Shown one piece after another: positions 11,213 through 22,796 of a stretch of DNA of 64,000 nucleotides; position 1 is the stretch's first letter, and the number at the start of each line of letters is the position of its first letter. The position numbers and the translations under genes were made by a program. The notes under the pieces are model-generated. The model did not search any database, was not told the DNA's origin, and was given only the letters and a program-made list of their open reading frames with translations. Source of the stretch: Argentina anserina (taxonomy: Eukaryota > Streptophyta > Magnoliopsida > Rosales > Rosaceae); assembly GCF_933775445.1 (NCBI RefSeq), contig NC_065873.1, positions 15,624,001-15,688,000 of the forward strand, written 5' to 3'.

Positions 11213-11747
11213 ATTAGTATCAGTGTGTACTTGTTTAGTTTTTCTCTCAAGAAACCTCTTGAAAGATCCGGCTTCACGTTGATCTAATGCAGCTCTTTGT
11301 TGCCTCCTCTTTTTTTTTGAGACCCTGATAGTTGACTTTTAATTCTATTTGGAGCCATTATATAGCAATCTGATTCAAAAATACAAAAAGATAATAACTT
11401 AATAAGACTACTCAAATAACTCAATATATATGACACTTATGCAAACCAAACAAACTAACTGATCTAACATTATAACTTTCCAATTGATTAATATTACTCA
11501 TCCAATTATAACTTATGAGTTATGATCAATAGTTAATAAGACGATATTCATCATTGTTAAACGAAAAATAGCAAATTAATAGTAAATCATTAGAGAGAAT
11601 AGATATCTAATAATTATGTAAAATTACAAACCATAATAAGCATTCAATTCATTCTTACATTTCCAAACTTTTAGAAAACACAGTACTATGTTAGGATTTA
11701 CTGTATTCACAATTTCAATTAAAGTAATGTCCAATCTTATGAAATTA

Positions 11748-12134
<387 letters not shown>

Positions 12135-12321
12135 CTGGGCAGTGGGCACACAACTATGAAAAGCCAAAAAGGTGAGAGGAGATGAAACGCAAAAAGCCGA
12201 AAACCAAACCAGATCCTTTTTGTTTTTCTTTTCGTTATATATACTATAAAAAAAAATTGGGCCCTCAAAAATTTGAGGCTCTAGGCCCATGCCTCTTGGG
12301 CTTACCCCAGGGCCGGCACTG

Positions 12322-12329
12322 TGTCACAA
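12322..12329. repeat. hAT target-site duplication, right (TGTCACAA)
   Basis: Perfect copy of 8479-8486 directly after the element terminus. Confidence 0.9.
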
Positions 12330-12389
12330 TATTACGAACAGTCCGACCACATAACATAAACGAAAATCAAAATCTACAATCACATATAC

Positions 12390-12525
12390 CTAAGTGGAAA
12401 GGCTTTGCATGTCTTCTACTATAACTTTCCATTTTCCTTCCGAGCTGAAGGGTTCTCCAGTGTCACCCCACCAACTCCAAGATTTTAGCTCATCCTCAGA
12501 TGGCCCTTCATACTCTATACCACAC
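12390..12525 (-). pseudogene. FMO copy B, 3' half of first coding exon
   Basis: Encodes GIEYEGPSEDELKSWSWWGD through KWKVIVEDMQSLST, then TAG at 12390-12392 where related copies have CAG (Gln), directly at the donor GTATAT. The exon is cut at 12525 by the copia-like element. Positions 12521-12525 are one copy of its CACAC target duplication. Confidence 0.85.
12521..12525. repeat. Copia-like element TSD, left (CACAC)
   Basis: Matches 17800-17804. Removing the element and one CACAC joins the FMO codons in frame (K K V C G I E Y). Confidence 0.85.
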
Positions 12526-13361
12526 TGAAGGTACATGATTTTGGTCTCCATGATGTTGATGAAGGTCCAAAGGAGTGAAGAACAAACTAAGAGAGAGATT
12601 GAAGGTATATTGGTCTCCATGATGTTGATGAAGATCCAAGTCATTGGATTAAAAGATGGAATCAGATCGGCAAAGGAGCATTGATGATGTTAGCTCCACG
12701 TCATGATCTCTTACCTTGGAGGGAGGTTTAATTTGTTTATGCAAGGGTAGTTTAATTAATATATATGTGAGAATATATATTTAGTTAAACTGTGATTAGA
12801 AATTGTTATAAGTCATTTATATTAAAATATCTTTATATGGGCTTTTCCTTATATAGATAAAGTTGTATTAGGAATGAGGTTAAGTGGGTTTCCTATTAGT
12901 GCTAGGGTTAATATGTAATTTCCGTGAGGTATAAAGGGGTGTTGTTGTGTGTTGACGAGGTAGAGTGGCAGTAGGTTATTTTCCGCACACACATACACAG
13001 ATAGGAGAAGAAGAAAAGGTGAAAACAAGAGAGAAGAAATTCACATCAAAGAAGAGCTTTGTGCTAGGAGATCTTAGTGACTCCATTAAAGACCTTAGTG
13101 GAAACATCGACAAGCTTAGTGAAGTCAAAGTACATGTGATTACAACGATCTTAGTGAGGTTGTATCGACATTTGAAGCAACGATCTTAGTAAAGTTGTTT
13201 CATACTTGGTTGTGACTATCAAGTAAGAAGTATTTTACTTTTGAGAATAATATTATTATTGATTAAGTAGTAATCGTTGTAATATTGATTGTTAAAAAAA
13301 AGTGAAATTCTTCCACATGTTCCGCTGCTATTACTCGTTCTTGTTCTATCTTGTATTTTCA
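12526..13361 (+). repeat. 5' LTR (left terminus) of copia-like element 1
   Basis: Starts TGAAGGTACATG and ends TTGTATTTTCA. It contains two copies of a 30-bp TTGGTCTCCATGATGTTGAT segment (12541 and 12611), a possible TATA box near 12930 (GAGGTATAAAGG), and several CTTAGTG units from 13070. The section 13070-13361 matches 17542-17799 with one extra 36-bp internal repeat. Confidence 0.7.
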
Positions 13362-13378
13362 TTTGGTACTAGAGCAGG
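13362..13378 (+). promoter_or_regulatory. Primer-binding site, tRNA-Met type
   Basis: TTTGGTACTAGAGCAGG immediately after the LTR end resembles the plant initiator-tRNA-Met complement TGGTATCAGAGC. Confidence 0.7.
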
Positions 13379-13415
13379 TCACTAGACGTACTTAGTGAGA
13401 TCTGTGGGATTAAAG

Positions 13416-14381
13416 ATGAAACGTCAAGGATTGAATCAACCGCTCATGCTCTACAGTATTTTCGCTCAATGGAAGCTTCAAATGAGATCATTTATATATG
13501 GTATTGATTTTCATGCATGGAGAAGAATTGAACGTCGATGGAAACCTCCAATGAAAGATGTTGATTCAAAAGCTACTGAGGGGACATCCACTGGTGAATT
13601 AAAAGATGAAGATGGGTGGACTGAAAAGGAGATTAATGCTAATGAAGGAAATCACAAGACCCTTAATGCTCTATATGCTTCAATGAGCAGAGAAGAAAAG
13701 AAAAGAGTTCAGAACTGTGTCACGGCCAAACAGGTTTGAGATAAATTATGTGTTTTAAATGAAGGTAATAATACTGTAAAAGAACAAAGATTACAACAAT
13801 ATTATTCTGAAATCAATGCTTTGAAAATGAGAGATGATGAAACTATTGATGATTTTATAGTCATTTTACTGATCTCTCTAGTTTGTGTGAAAGCCTTGGA
13901 GACCTTACATGAATATGATATTGTCAGAAAAATATTATGGTCTCTTCCAAAGTCATACAGAATGAAAAAGACAATAATCCAAGAGCAATATAATCTCAAT
14001 GAATACTCTGTGGACTTGTTGATTGGAAATCTGAAGGCTTGGCAGATGAAGCTTGAAGAGGATGAAAGACTGAAATGTAAGAATTCTAAAATATTGCTTT
14101 AAGTGTTACAAAAAATCCTAAATCAAGCTCTGAGGGGGCTGTAAATAATGAACTGTTGATTTTAGAATTAACAAAATAATCAGAATTCTATGAGGAATTT
14201 TAATGGAAATAATAGGCGTTTTGAGAAACGTAATGATAATTCCTCACAAAAGAAGTATGAGTATGGAAGTAGTAGTAATAGTAATAAGAAGTGTTATACT
14301 TGTGGTGGCATTGGCCACATTGCTACTGACTGTGAAAATAAGAAATTTGATTCAAATAATAAGGCTTACAAGTCCTCTTAG
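13416..14381 (+). pseudogene. Copia gag (UBN2-type) with CCHC zinc knuckle
   Basis: One frame with several stops: 13416-13736, TGA at 13737 (aligned with a Trp in related gags), 13740-14099, then 14190-14381. Contains the UBN2-type core (LYASMSREEKKRV and DETIDDFIV...LPKSYR) and the CCHC knuckle CYTCGGIGHIATDC (C-X2-C-X4-H-X4-C). The nonsense codons make it a dead copy. Confidence 0.8.
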
Positions 14382-14460
14382 AGTGATGATGATGATAGTT
14401 CCCCAAAAAGAGGACATTGATTATGCAGGTTCAGAAACTGAGGATAAAGAGGATTAAGAA

Positions 14461-15490
14461 GAAGATGAAGATAACAGCTATGAGGATAATGAGATTTTTG
14501 AATATCAAGCAAAAGTTATAAAGGTTGCTGAGAAAATTTTAGAAAAGAATGTTCTATTAAAGCAACAAATGGAGAAGTTGGAAGGTGAAAAATTGGAATG
14601 GGAAGTGGAGAAACTGAACATGAGAAGGAAAAATGAAAATGGTGATCATGTGCTTGAAAGAAAACGACTTCTAGCAAAAAATCAAATGCTCCAGGATGAG
14701 GTAATCGAAAAAGATAATCTTATTGATTTGTTAAATTCAAAACTCGGTAAGTTACAAGTGTTGCTTGATGGAACATATAACAAGGTTGGAAAATTTCAAG
14801 ATAGTTCAAAATCGTTATCTGACATTCTGAGTTCAGGGAAGAGCTACAATGATAGAACCGGACTTGGATACACTGGTAAGTCTAGCTCAAATAAAAATCC
14901 TAATACTTTCACTAAGTTTGTTTGTGAACAAACAAGTTCTAAAGCAAGTGAAACATATGTTGGAGAACATGAAAAATATGAGAATATTTAGACCTCTTTC
15001 AATTCAAAGTGGTCAAGTTGAATGACACATATGAGAAATATATTAAAGATATTCGAAGTAAGTTGGAACAACATAGTCCGTTTTTTCTTGATATTTCTCA
15101 CTTTGTTGGTTTATCTAAATCTTATAAAAAAACTAAGCAGGATGTGAAAAAGACTCAGAAATATCTAGGTAAGACAGTTTGGAGGAAAAAGGAAAACCAG
15201 AGTCACATAGAAGGTTACTGTAATTTGTGTTGTATTGATATAGAATATAAATCTGACGATAAAGAAACTAGAACTGTAATTGACTCTATAAATCTAATTG
15301 TTGATCATTATGTGGATTTGTTTGAATTATCTGATGATGGGTAACTAAGAACTAAAAATACAAATGTGCAGTCACATGGAGAATCAAGAGAAGTTAATAA
15401 AAGTTTACAACCTGCAACAAAATTTCATACGGATTAAAAAAACAGGTTTAGAAAGATCATTCAACTAGAGATGTCATTGGAGAATGCGTT
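14461..15490 (+). pseudogene. Lys/Glu-rich coiled-coil region of copia element 1
   Basis: Open pieces at 14569-14991 and 15009-15344. The first is strongly charged with heptad-like leucines (EKLEGEKLEWEVEKL...KDNLIDLLNSKLGKLQ), as seen downstream of the gag knuckle in some large copia elements. The second contains a CNLCCIDIE segment that I do not recognise. No protease DSGA or integrase motif was found. Confidence 0.5.
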
Positions 15491-15619
15491 CGGACTAGAG
15501 GAATGACAAAGAAAATTGCGTCACACAAAGGAGAAAACACAAAAAGCTCTGACACCGAAAATGTGGAAATTAACAAATCTCTAGTAAGTTTTATTAAAGA
15601 GAAAGTTAAAGAAACTAAC

Positions 15620-16094
15620 GCTGAAATTGCAGGTTATTCTGATGTAAATTGGGGAGGTAATCTGCAAGGGTTGAAAATGTACTAGTGGTGATTGTTTCTT
15701 CATTGGTACGAATTTAGTTGCATGACATAGTAAGAAACAAAATTGCACATCATTGTTTACAACAGAAGCTGAATATGTTGTTGTAGGTAATTGTTGTATT
15801 CAAATGCTTTGGATGAAAAATATGCTTAAAGATTATGGTATTCTGCAAGAAAAGCTTGTTATATTTTGTGATAATACAAGTGTTATTAATATTTCCCAGA
15901 AACTTGTTCAACATACTAGGACTAAACATATTGATATTCATTATCACTTCATTCGTGAACTTGTTGACAAGAATATTCTGGCATTAGAATTTGTTTCTAC
16001 AGATTATCAATGGGCAGACTTGTTTACCAAACCACTGGATACAAATCGTTTTATGACCTTGCGTAAGGCCATCGGCATTTGCTCTCAGTATTGA
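15620..16094 (+). pseudogene. Copia RNase H domain
   Basis: Starts in one frame with AGYSDVNWGGN and, after a frameshift or stop near 15683, continues in another with TEAEYVVVGNCCIQMLWM, IFCDNTSVINIS and HTRTKHIDIHYHFIREL, ending at TGA 16092-16094. The catalytic acidic positions of copia RNase H are recognisable. Reverse transcriptase upstream is absent, implying an internal deletion of about 2 kb or more. Confidence 0.8.
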
Positions 16095-16419
16095 AAAATA
16101 AAAAGTTTGTTGGGAACTCATGTTACGGTAACTATACTTTGTCATTCATCTTATCTTACTATGGATGAGTTATTGCATTTTACTTGTTTGTTCTTTGGTT
16201 CTTTTGGCATGTTGCTTTGGACCAAATATCATGTGTTCTCTGATGTCATTCATTGTTATTAGACATTATGTTTGGTTCTCACATACACATACTTCGTAGT
16301 GGTGGAAAAATCTGAGTTGAGTGACTTAATCAGGAGCCAGTGTAGTTGAATAAGTGTTATAGATATTGACTGTATGCAACACAAAAAGAAAAAAATTATA
16401 TTGTGCATGCAGTCCTAGG

Positions 16420-16595
16420 CTAGGCTAGTTCTACATCTCCACGAGTTGACTAGCTACTGGACGCCTAGAGGAATGGACTGGTTTGGTCTCCCCAGAGGAT
16501 CTGATGTTTTTTTGCCAGACTAGTTCTCCTCTCCAGGAATTGACTAACTACTCGAAACATGTTGGAATGGAGTGGCTTGGTCTCCATGGTGGTTG
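16420..16595 (+). repeat. Imperfect tandem repeat downstream of RNase H
   Basis: Two diverged units of about 90 bp, each with a CTAGTTCT...CTCCA...TTGACTA motif and ending GGCTTGGTCTCC or GGTTTGGTCTCC. Its role is unknown; it lies between pol and the right terminus. Confidence 0.5.
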
Positions 16596-17541
16596 AAAAA
16601 TTGTCTCAGCAATGTACTGAGTTCATGTTATCAAAATAAGAAAAATACAAATTATGGTGTTATAAGGAGATTATATGGAGAGATAGGAGGAGTGTCGTTT
16701 AAGTTGGCTTGCAAATTTAATCACTCCTCTTATTCATTCCTGTTATGAAGTATATATCATTGCACCTCACTTATTACATTTGGCTAATAACCTTGTATAT
16801 TGCTCGAGAACACATGTTTGCTTAGGTTGACAAAGTGTATTGTCATAATCAACTGGATAATACAGTGATTGTCGTAACTCTTGTCATGGTTGAATGTTAT
16901 GTCCGGACTTGTTTTCTGTTACTGTGACATTGTGGTCTATGTCATGCCCCAAGTAGAGTTGTGAGATTACTGTGCATAAGGTTTTAAAATAATTTATATC
17001 CTTAGAGTGGTCTGCTTCTTGATGTTCTGTAGCTTCATATTTTCACTATGCATAAGTTCTTGTTACATTTGGGTGTGGTAATAGGTATTTAGTTCTAGCT
17101 TGTCTTTGTTCTGTATACAAAGGTTTATTTGAAAATCATGTACGGTGTGCGATTCTCTTGTCATGGAAGTACTTTTTGAGTGAATGTTGATTGGCCGCAT
17201 GTATGAGTTTGTGGTAATTACGATTGTCATATTCAATTCTTATTCATCTTTGCAGGAATTATAATCTCTAGTTTCATCTTTTTAGTGGCCGTGTACTAGT
17301 TTTGCCTGCTGTGACTATTTGCTAACATGATTCTAGGGTTTGGTTTCATGATAATTGATTATATGCAACATATAGAGTATTTTCCTATATATAGAGAAAA
17401 CGGAAGTTGCTTCTTTTTTTATCTCTATATCTACATCACAAGATAGGGTTTACTCCTACGTTCTTATTACTCCTCTTGTATTCTTCACGGTTTGGTAAGT
17501 GTGCAGTGATCCAATCATGAGCAATGAACATCGTACTCAAA

Positions 17542-17799
17542 GATCTTAGTGACTCCATTGAAGACCTTAGTGGCAACATCGACAAGCTTAGTGAAGTCGA
17601 AATACGTGTGATTACAACGATCTTAGTGAGGTTATTTCATACTTGATTGTGACTATCAACTAAGAAGTATTTTACTTTTGAGAATAATATTATTATTGAT
17701 TAAGTAGTAATCGTTGTAATATTGATTGTTCAATAGAAAATTAAATTCTTCTATATATTCCGCTGCTATTACGCGTTCTTGTTCTATCTTGTATTTGCA
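17542..17799 (+). repeat. 3' LTR end (R-U5-like part) of copia element 1
   Basis: Matches 13070-13361 at about 90% apart from one 36-bp indel. Ends TTGTATTTGCA followed by the TSD CACAC. The left limit of this LTR could not be set; a purine-rich stretch with GGAGAGATAGGAGGAG followed by TG near 16694 is one candidate. Confidence 0.75.
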
Positions 17800-18105
17800 C
17801 ACACACTTTCTTGTTGAGTTTGATGTGCTTGAGCAAGTCGAAATGACGAGCATACGATTGGACATATTCTAGTACCTGATTCTGGTTAGGATGGTCCTCT
17901 GTCACTGAAGAAGGCCAGGGATAATCTGAGAATTGGTAGGATGCTTTAGGAGATTGGAGCTTAGTAGTTTCCACAGTCTTGGTCCATACGCCTCCAACGG
18001 TGCTAGCTGATTCAAAAACAATGGGCTGAAAGCCCTTGAGAGGGTGTATTTGCACGCAAGAAGGCCACTGATCCCAGCTCCCACAATGGCTACCTGCTTA
18101 TCCAT
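17800..18105 (-). pseudogene. FMO copy B, first exon with FAD-binding motif
   Basis: ATG at 18103-18105: MDKQVAIVGAGISGLLACKY includes an intact Rossmann GxGxxG for FAD. A one-base loss near 18046 shifts the frame. The downstream frame then reads KGFQPIVFESASTVGGVWTK and SSVTEDHPNQNQVLEYVQSY, and ends HIKLNKKVC at the copia insertion. Confidence 0.85.
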
Positions 18106-19920
18106 CAACCCTTATCTAAGTTTTTGCTATTATCAATCTCTGTATGCCTATACTTGCATGTGCTAATGCTTTATACACACACACCCATATATTTTTTTTT
18201 TCTGAAATGACAAGGTTGCTATATGTTTCATGTATGGATAAGAATCTACAAATAAATAGGGAGAAAATGATTGCTTTGTTTTGGTTTTCTTTCTTTGTAT
18301 CTGTTTGGCCGGCCTTGCAATTTTTGATTCTTTTGGAGTCTTAATTAGAGCGTTTTGATATACTTCGAGTATTTAAAAAATAAGTGAGGAAGAATTGCAC
18401 CATGGCCGGCCGCCCTCGACTGTCTTCGGTTATGGATCCTCCGGTATGTCTTTCGCTAGTCCAGGTTCATTACAGCAGTAAGTCAAAGCTAATATACTTA
18501 TGCTACTTCACGTACATTGTGTTGTATTTTACTCGAACAGTGTAACGTTCAATTCGACAAGGTCTCTTTCAAAATCTTACAACTCAGGTCTACTAACCTG
18601 ATCCAGTCGGTGCTTTGTTCGGATGACCTCTCTGATCCATCTACAACTCAAATGGCTATTTGTAGCTCATTTGTAAACCCTCACCTATATTGTAACACAC
18701 TAAATCGATATTATTTGTGTTATGTATCTCTTTAACCCAAATGTGATACAATGTATCTCTTTAATATATTTTTAATTGTGTTATGTACATTTTAATTTCT
18801 ATTTATATTATCATTTAATGACAACTATCTTTATAAATGATAAATTTAATAATTTTATTATGAAAAATTCAAATTAGAAAACCCTAAACCATAAAATTGA
18901 AAATTACATGAAATTTAACTAATTTAATTTACATAAATTATAATTAAATAGTTAAAAAATACTAACAATCATGATCACTTGGTGTATAGATGGGCATTTC
19001 CGGATAATAGTCATCATCGGTGGGCAGGAATAAGTCACGTTTTATATCGGTAGTGTTGTTGTCTATTTAATGAGTTTTTACACTAAAAAAATACAAGTTT
19101 AATTCGAGTTTAATGTTGTAGTATATTATTCCAACAAAAAAATATAATTTTGTTTTTCAAATAATGAAATATATATTCATTAAACAATGTTTTTATATAT
19201 TTATGAAATTATTCACCAAAACAACAATAAAAAATAGTTTTTGAGATGAGACACACATGTATCAGTATGCCACAAAAATGTGTCAGAAACGTGGCTATAT
19301 ATGTTAAAGACAAAAAAACAGAAACATTATATAAATAGTCTTAAAGCTTTAAGCCGGCCGGTTCTATTTGACCTCCCACTTTACTGTTTATACGTCCACT
19401 AGTTTTTGTAAAAGCTGATTTCCTATTTTTCCCTCTCTCTCTCAATACACCTTCTCACCCTCTGTAGTTGTAATCAACTCATCCGAATCCCAAAAATTAT
19501 CTCTCTAACACCTAGTATGATGATTCAAAACCTCTATTATTAAGTGATTCTAGAGTGAAGACGCAAGAAGTCTATGGTCGTGCCAATGTATCAATCGAAT
19601 TAAAACATGATAAAATATTAATATACGAGACCATGGTTTTTACTCGAACGCCGAAGGTAGAAAGATTGAATTATCAGCATTGTTAAAAGGTTCTTACTCT
19701 CTGATGAGTTATTCCACATGAAAATGTCAGAAATGGAAAAGAGGATTCTTCCCCTCTAATGGCTTTTTTATTAGAGGACGAAAGGGGAAATAAAATTATT
19801 CAAAAATTAAAAGAGGTATACTTAGTAAAAAACAGATGTGTAAATAGAATCTTTTTTAAAATCTTAGGTGAGCCTTAAAGTGAGTTTTTTTAAAAAACAT
19901 TCATTTGATGTATGGTTTTT
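18106..19920. other. Intergenic region, no gene seen
   Basis: AT-rich and increasingly so after 18.7 kb. The first few hundred bases would be the old promoter of FMO copy B, but no confident element was picked out. CA and CT runs occur at 18175 and 19435. Short open frames show no family signature. Confidence 0.5.
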
Positions 19921-21370
19921 GTTTTTGTAATACCCCGAATTTTCGGGTTTAAAATCGTATAATTCTTGTAAATATTCAAGCTTGGTAATTTTAGTAAAAT
20001 CACATTTTTTACGCATTCTCGTCGATTTCTTGCGAAACAAAACTGATTTCGGAAATTTAAGTGGGAAAATATTACGTTTTCAGTGGCTTGAGAGTCGACT
20101 TTTATTTCGTTGCTCATCTATGAAAACTTCATTCATGAAAGTTGTAGAGCTCATCGATAAGAGTTCGTGGAAACGTAGTACACCTTAATCGGATGTTGTA
20201 TGTGAAAGTTATTATCAACGGAAGTTGTTCCGATTTTAGAAGGCTATAAAACGACATTTTGGAAACTTTCCAAAACAGGAACATTTCCCCGCATCTTTCT
20301 CTCTCTCTCATCCCCGACCCTTATTTCCTTCGCCGACTTCTTTACCGGTGATCTCCCTCCTCCGGCCACCGTGCACTACACCGCCGGTGTCGTTGGGACC
20401 GCACAGCCATGTCGATATGTCGTAACAGCAACCCACCCTGCGACGTGTGTCAGCCGCCACCGAGGGAGAGCAGTTGTGGCACCGGCGAACTTGACATCGC
20501 CGGCGATGTTGGAGCTCAAGGCTGCGACGACGAGTCCTCGCTCCTCCTCCTAGGCATGATTACACCGGCGGTGAAGCCCGAATCAAGCCGGGTAACCTCC
20601 GATCTTTAATCCCCGATCCGGGATCTTGCGGCGGCGATTTCGGCGGTTTCCGGCCGACTTGGAGCAAATTGAAGGTATGGTTACGATCTCCACCTTGTGA
20701 TCTACGTTTTTGATGTTGGGGCGGAGGTGGTGGTGGTGCGCGTGCCGCCGTTTGTGGTGGCGCGTGGGGAGTAGGTGAAGGCGGCAGGGGCTAGGCAATC
20801 GACCTAGGACGGTGTAGGAGGGATATTGCGGGGTTTTAGGGGCTGCGTGTGAGGTCATGCGCTCCTGTTTGGACGACGTGTGAGCCCCACGCGCAGTCGT
20901 TTGTGGCGGCGCGTAAATAGTGTTTTGTGAACAATGTTTTTTTAATGGTGTTTTACGAACAGTGTTTTGGAAACAGAGTTTCAGCTATAATGAATATCAC
21001 ATGAGATTTTACGTATTGTTTTTCTAAGCACACTGTCATGATATTAGGTGACCGACGAAACGAGTGAGCAAATCACTTCAGTATCGTGGAAGTTGCACGC
21101 AGGAAATAAGGTGAGTAAATCTCATTATGACAAGTCTACCCTTGGCGGTAACTTATATGTTTGAATTATTAAAAAGTGTGAACCGTGACATTTATATAAT
21201 ATAGTGGGTTGTGTATGTGTAAGTAAATACGATACATATATATGACTTGTTCTATTATATAATGTTACGGTTTCTATTTAAATTATGAGATTGTGTTGTT
21301 TCCAATTAATTGTGGCCGATAAGACTAGAAGGGAGATAACTTACCTTCCGGTATAATGGATTATTGAAGT

Positions 21371-21419
<49 letters not shown>

Positions 21420-22270
21420 GGTTCAAGAGTCGCTTGGTTGTAGTACAATAACATGTGTGGATTGTTATATTGTACATGGTTTTAACATTGAGTCTTGTTA
21501 AAACGTTTTCTGGTCTTGGGACGTTGTTGGTATTAAATCGAAACCAAGCCTTGGCGGGATGTCAATTACGATCAATTAGAGCTATAGTTTATTTGCCGGT
21601 GTACTGCATGAGGGGTAACATATGGGTTGCTTGGGTCTCATGAGTACCCATGTTTTAGAATGATATTGGGTAACATATGGGTTGCCTAGTGTATGCCGGT
21701 GTACTGCATGAGGGTAACAGATTGGTACCTGGGTCTCATGAGTATCTATGTTTTTAAATGATATTGAGTAACAGATGGGTTGCCCAATTTTTTATGAGTA
21801 CACATATTTTTAAATAATATTGGGCAACCAGATGGGCCGTTCAGTGTCTCATGAGTATATTTATCTTTAAATGTTATATGTTATATTTATTTTGTATGTG
21901 ATGTATGTTATAATGCTGGTTTACTCATACGGGCTGAAAAGCTTACCGGGTTTATGTTTACAATCCCGGTGCACCAATTCGATGATGCAGGTGAGGATTA
22001 GCAGATTCGGAGGACTTACTCTGAACATTGCTGAAGATTTCTTTATTCTGTTTGTGGTGAGGATTGAGTGAATTTTACATTTCCATTTGTTATAATACTT
22101 GAGGTATAGACTAATTATGTATTATTCAAGTCGACTGAGTCGTAATGTGAACTCAATTTTGATACACTATTATTATAAGATAATTTCAATATATTTGAGA
22201 TTGTCTTAAAGTTTTCATGGCTTCGAATTCGAAATTTTATCATTTGAAATTTCAGAATTGTGACAGTTTT
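19921..22270. mobile_element. Solo LTR (probably Ty3/gypsy-type), TSD GTTTT
   Basis: LTR 19926-22265 (2340 bp) starts TGTAATACCCCGAATTTTCG and ends CAGAATTGTGACA, with GTTTT at both 19921-19925 and 22266-22270. There is no internal coding region, so it is most simply a solo LTR left by recombination. It includes a G+C-rich section (20.3-20.9 kb), a (TA)n tract at 21377-21416, and degenerate repeats built on GGGTAACA(T/G)ATGGGTTGC around 21615-21860. The TAATACCCCGA start and GTGACA end recall plant gypsy LTRs; the lineage is an inference. Confidence 0.8.
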
Positions 22271-22519
22271 TTTTTTTTTACTCTGGTTTGTGTCCATTGT
22301 TATTTCTTTCTAATTGCCTTTGTGCTCATGACATTGTGGTCATGACATACGGTGTAGATGAAACGTATTTTACCCAATCTCCCGCGACTCTCACCCAAAA
22401 AGAGAGTCATGCATGTATTTTAATTTAAGAGCTCATAAATTTCACTTTTCTTGAATCAGATTTGAATCATTTGATTCATTTTACTTCTCAGAAAATAAAA
22501 ATCAAAGTACAAGTTGAGT

Positions 22520-22796
22520 AATTTATGGGGAAACATAATCCATTGGACCATACGGCTCAAATAGTTCATCTAGAATCCCCTTCTTCCTTTTGTGGTTCCA
22601 TCCCATGTCCTTGCATAATTGGTCATTGTACCATATATGAAGGGCTGCAATGCAAGATCTCCTGTAGTACTCTAGAGCATACAGTGCATACTGCTTTGCG
22701 TATTTGTCCAAATTTCTCACATCTTTCTCCATCTCTTTTATGCTAGGCACCTTGAACGTACCTACAAGGAGCTCTGCATCTCATCTCGAAGGTGAT
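22520..22796 (-). pseudogene. FMO1-like, isolated last exon (copy C)
   Basis: Minus strand from a truncated 5' edge at about 22796 to TAA at 22520-22522. Reads FKVPSIKEMEKDV, then YYRRSCIAALHIWYNDQLC, and ends EPYGPMDYVSP. Frame is open over this piece, with a small duplication of an LYA motif (KQYALYALEYY). Homology ends where an unrelated GC-rich element starts. No other exons of this copy are present. Confidence 0.85.

Larger units (their letters stand above)
12526..17799 (+). mobile_element. Ty1/copia-like LTR retrotransposon 1, internally deleted
   Basis: 5274 bp with terminal TG...CA and 5-bp TSD CACAC. Holds a tRNA-Met-type primer site, a degenerate gag with a CCHC knuckle, a coiled-coil-rich stretch, and copia RNase H. 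Most of protease, integrase and reverse transcriptase is missing. The two ends share only their terminal 260-290 bp (13070-13361 and 17542-17799); the outer U3-like halves do not visibly match. Nonautonomous. Confidence 0.8.

Noticed and set aside
20583..20858. His/Pro/Arg-rich frame in a G+C-rich section
   Set aside because: It lies inside the solo LTR and is a composition effect.
21377..21416. Long TA tract as a possible origin or matrix-attachment site
   Set aside because: A simple microsatellite inside an LTR; nothing else supports a function.
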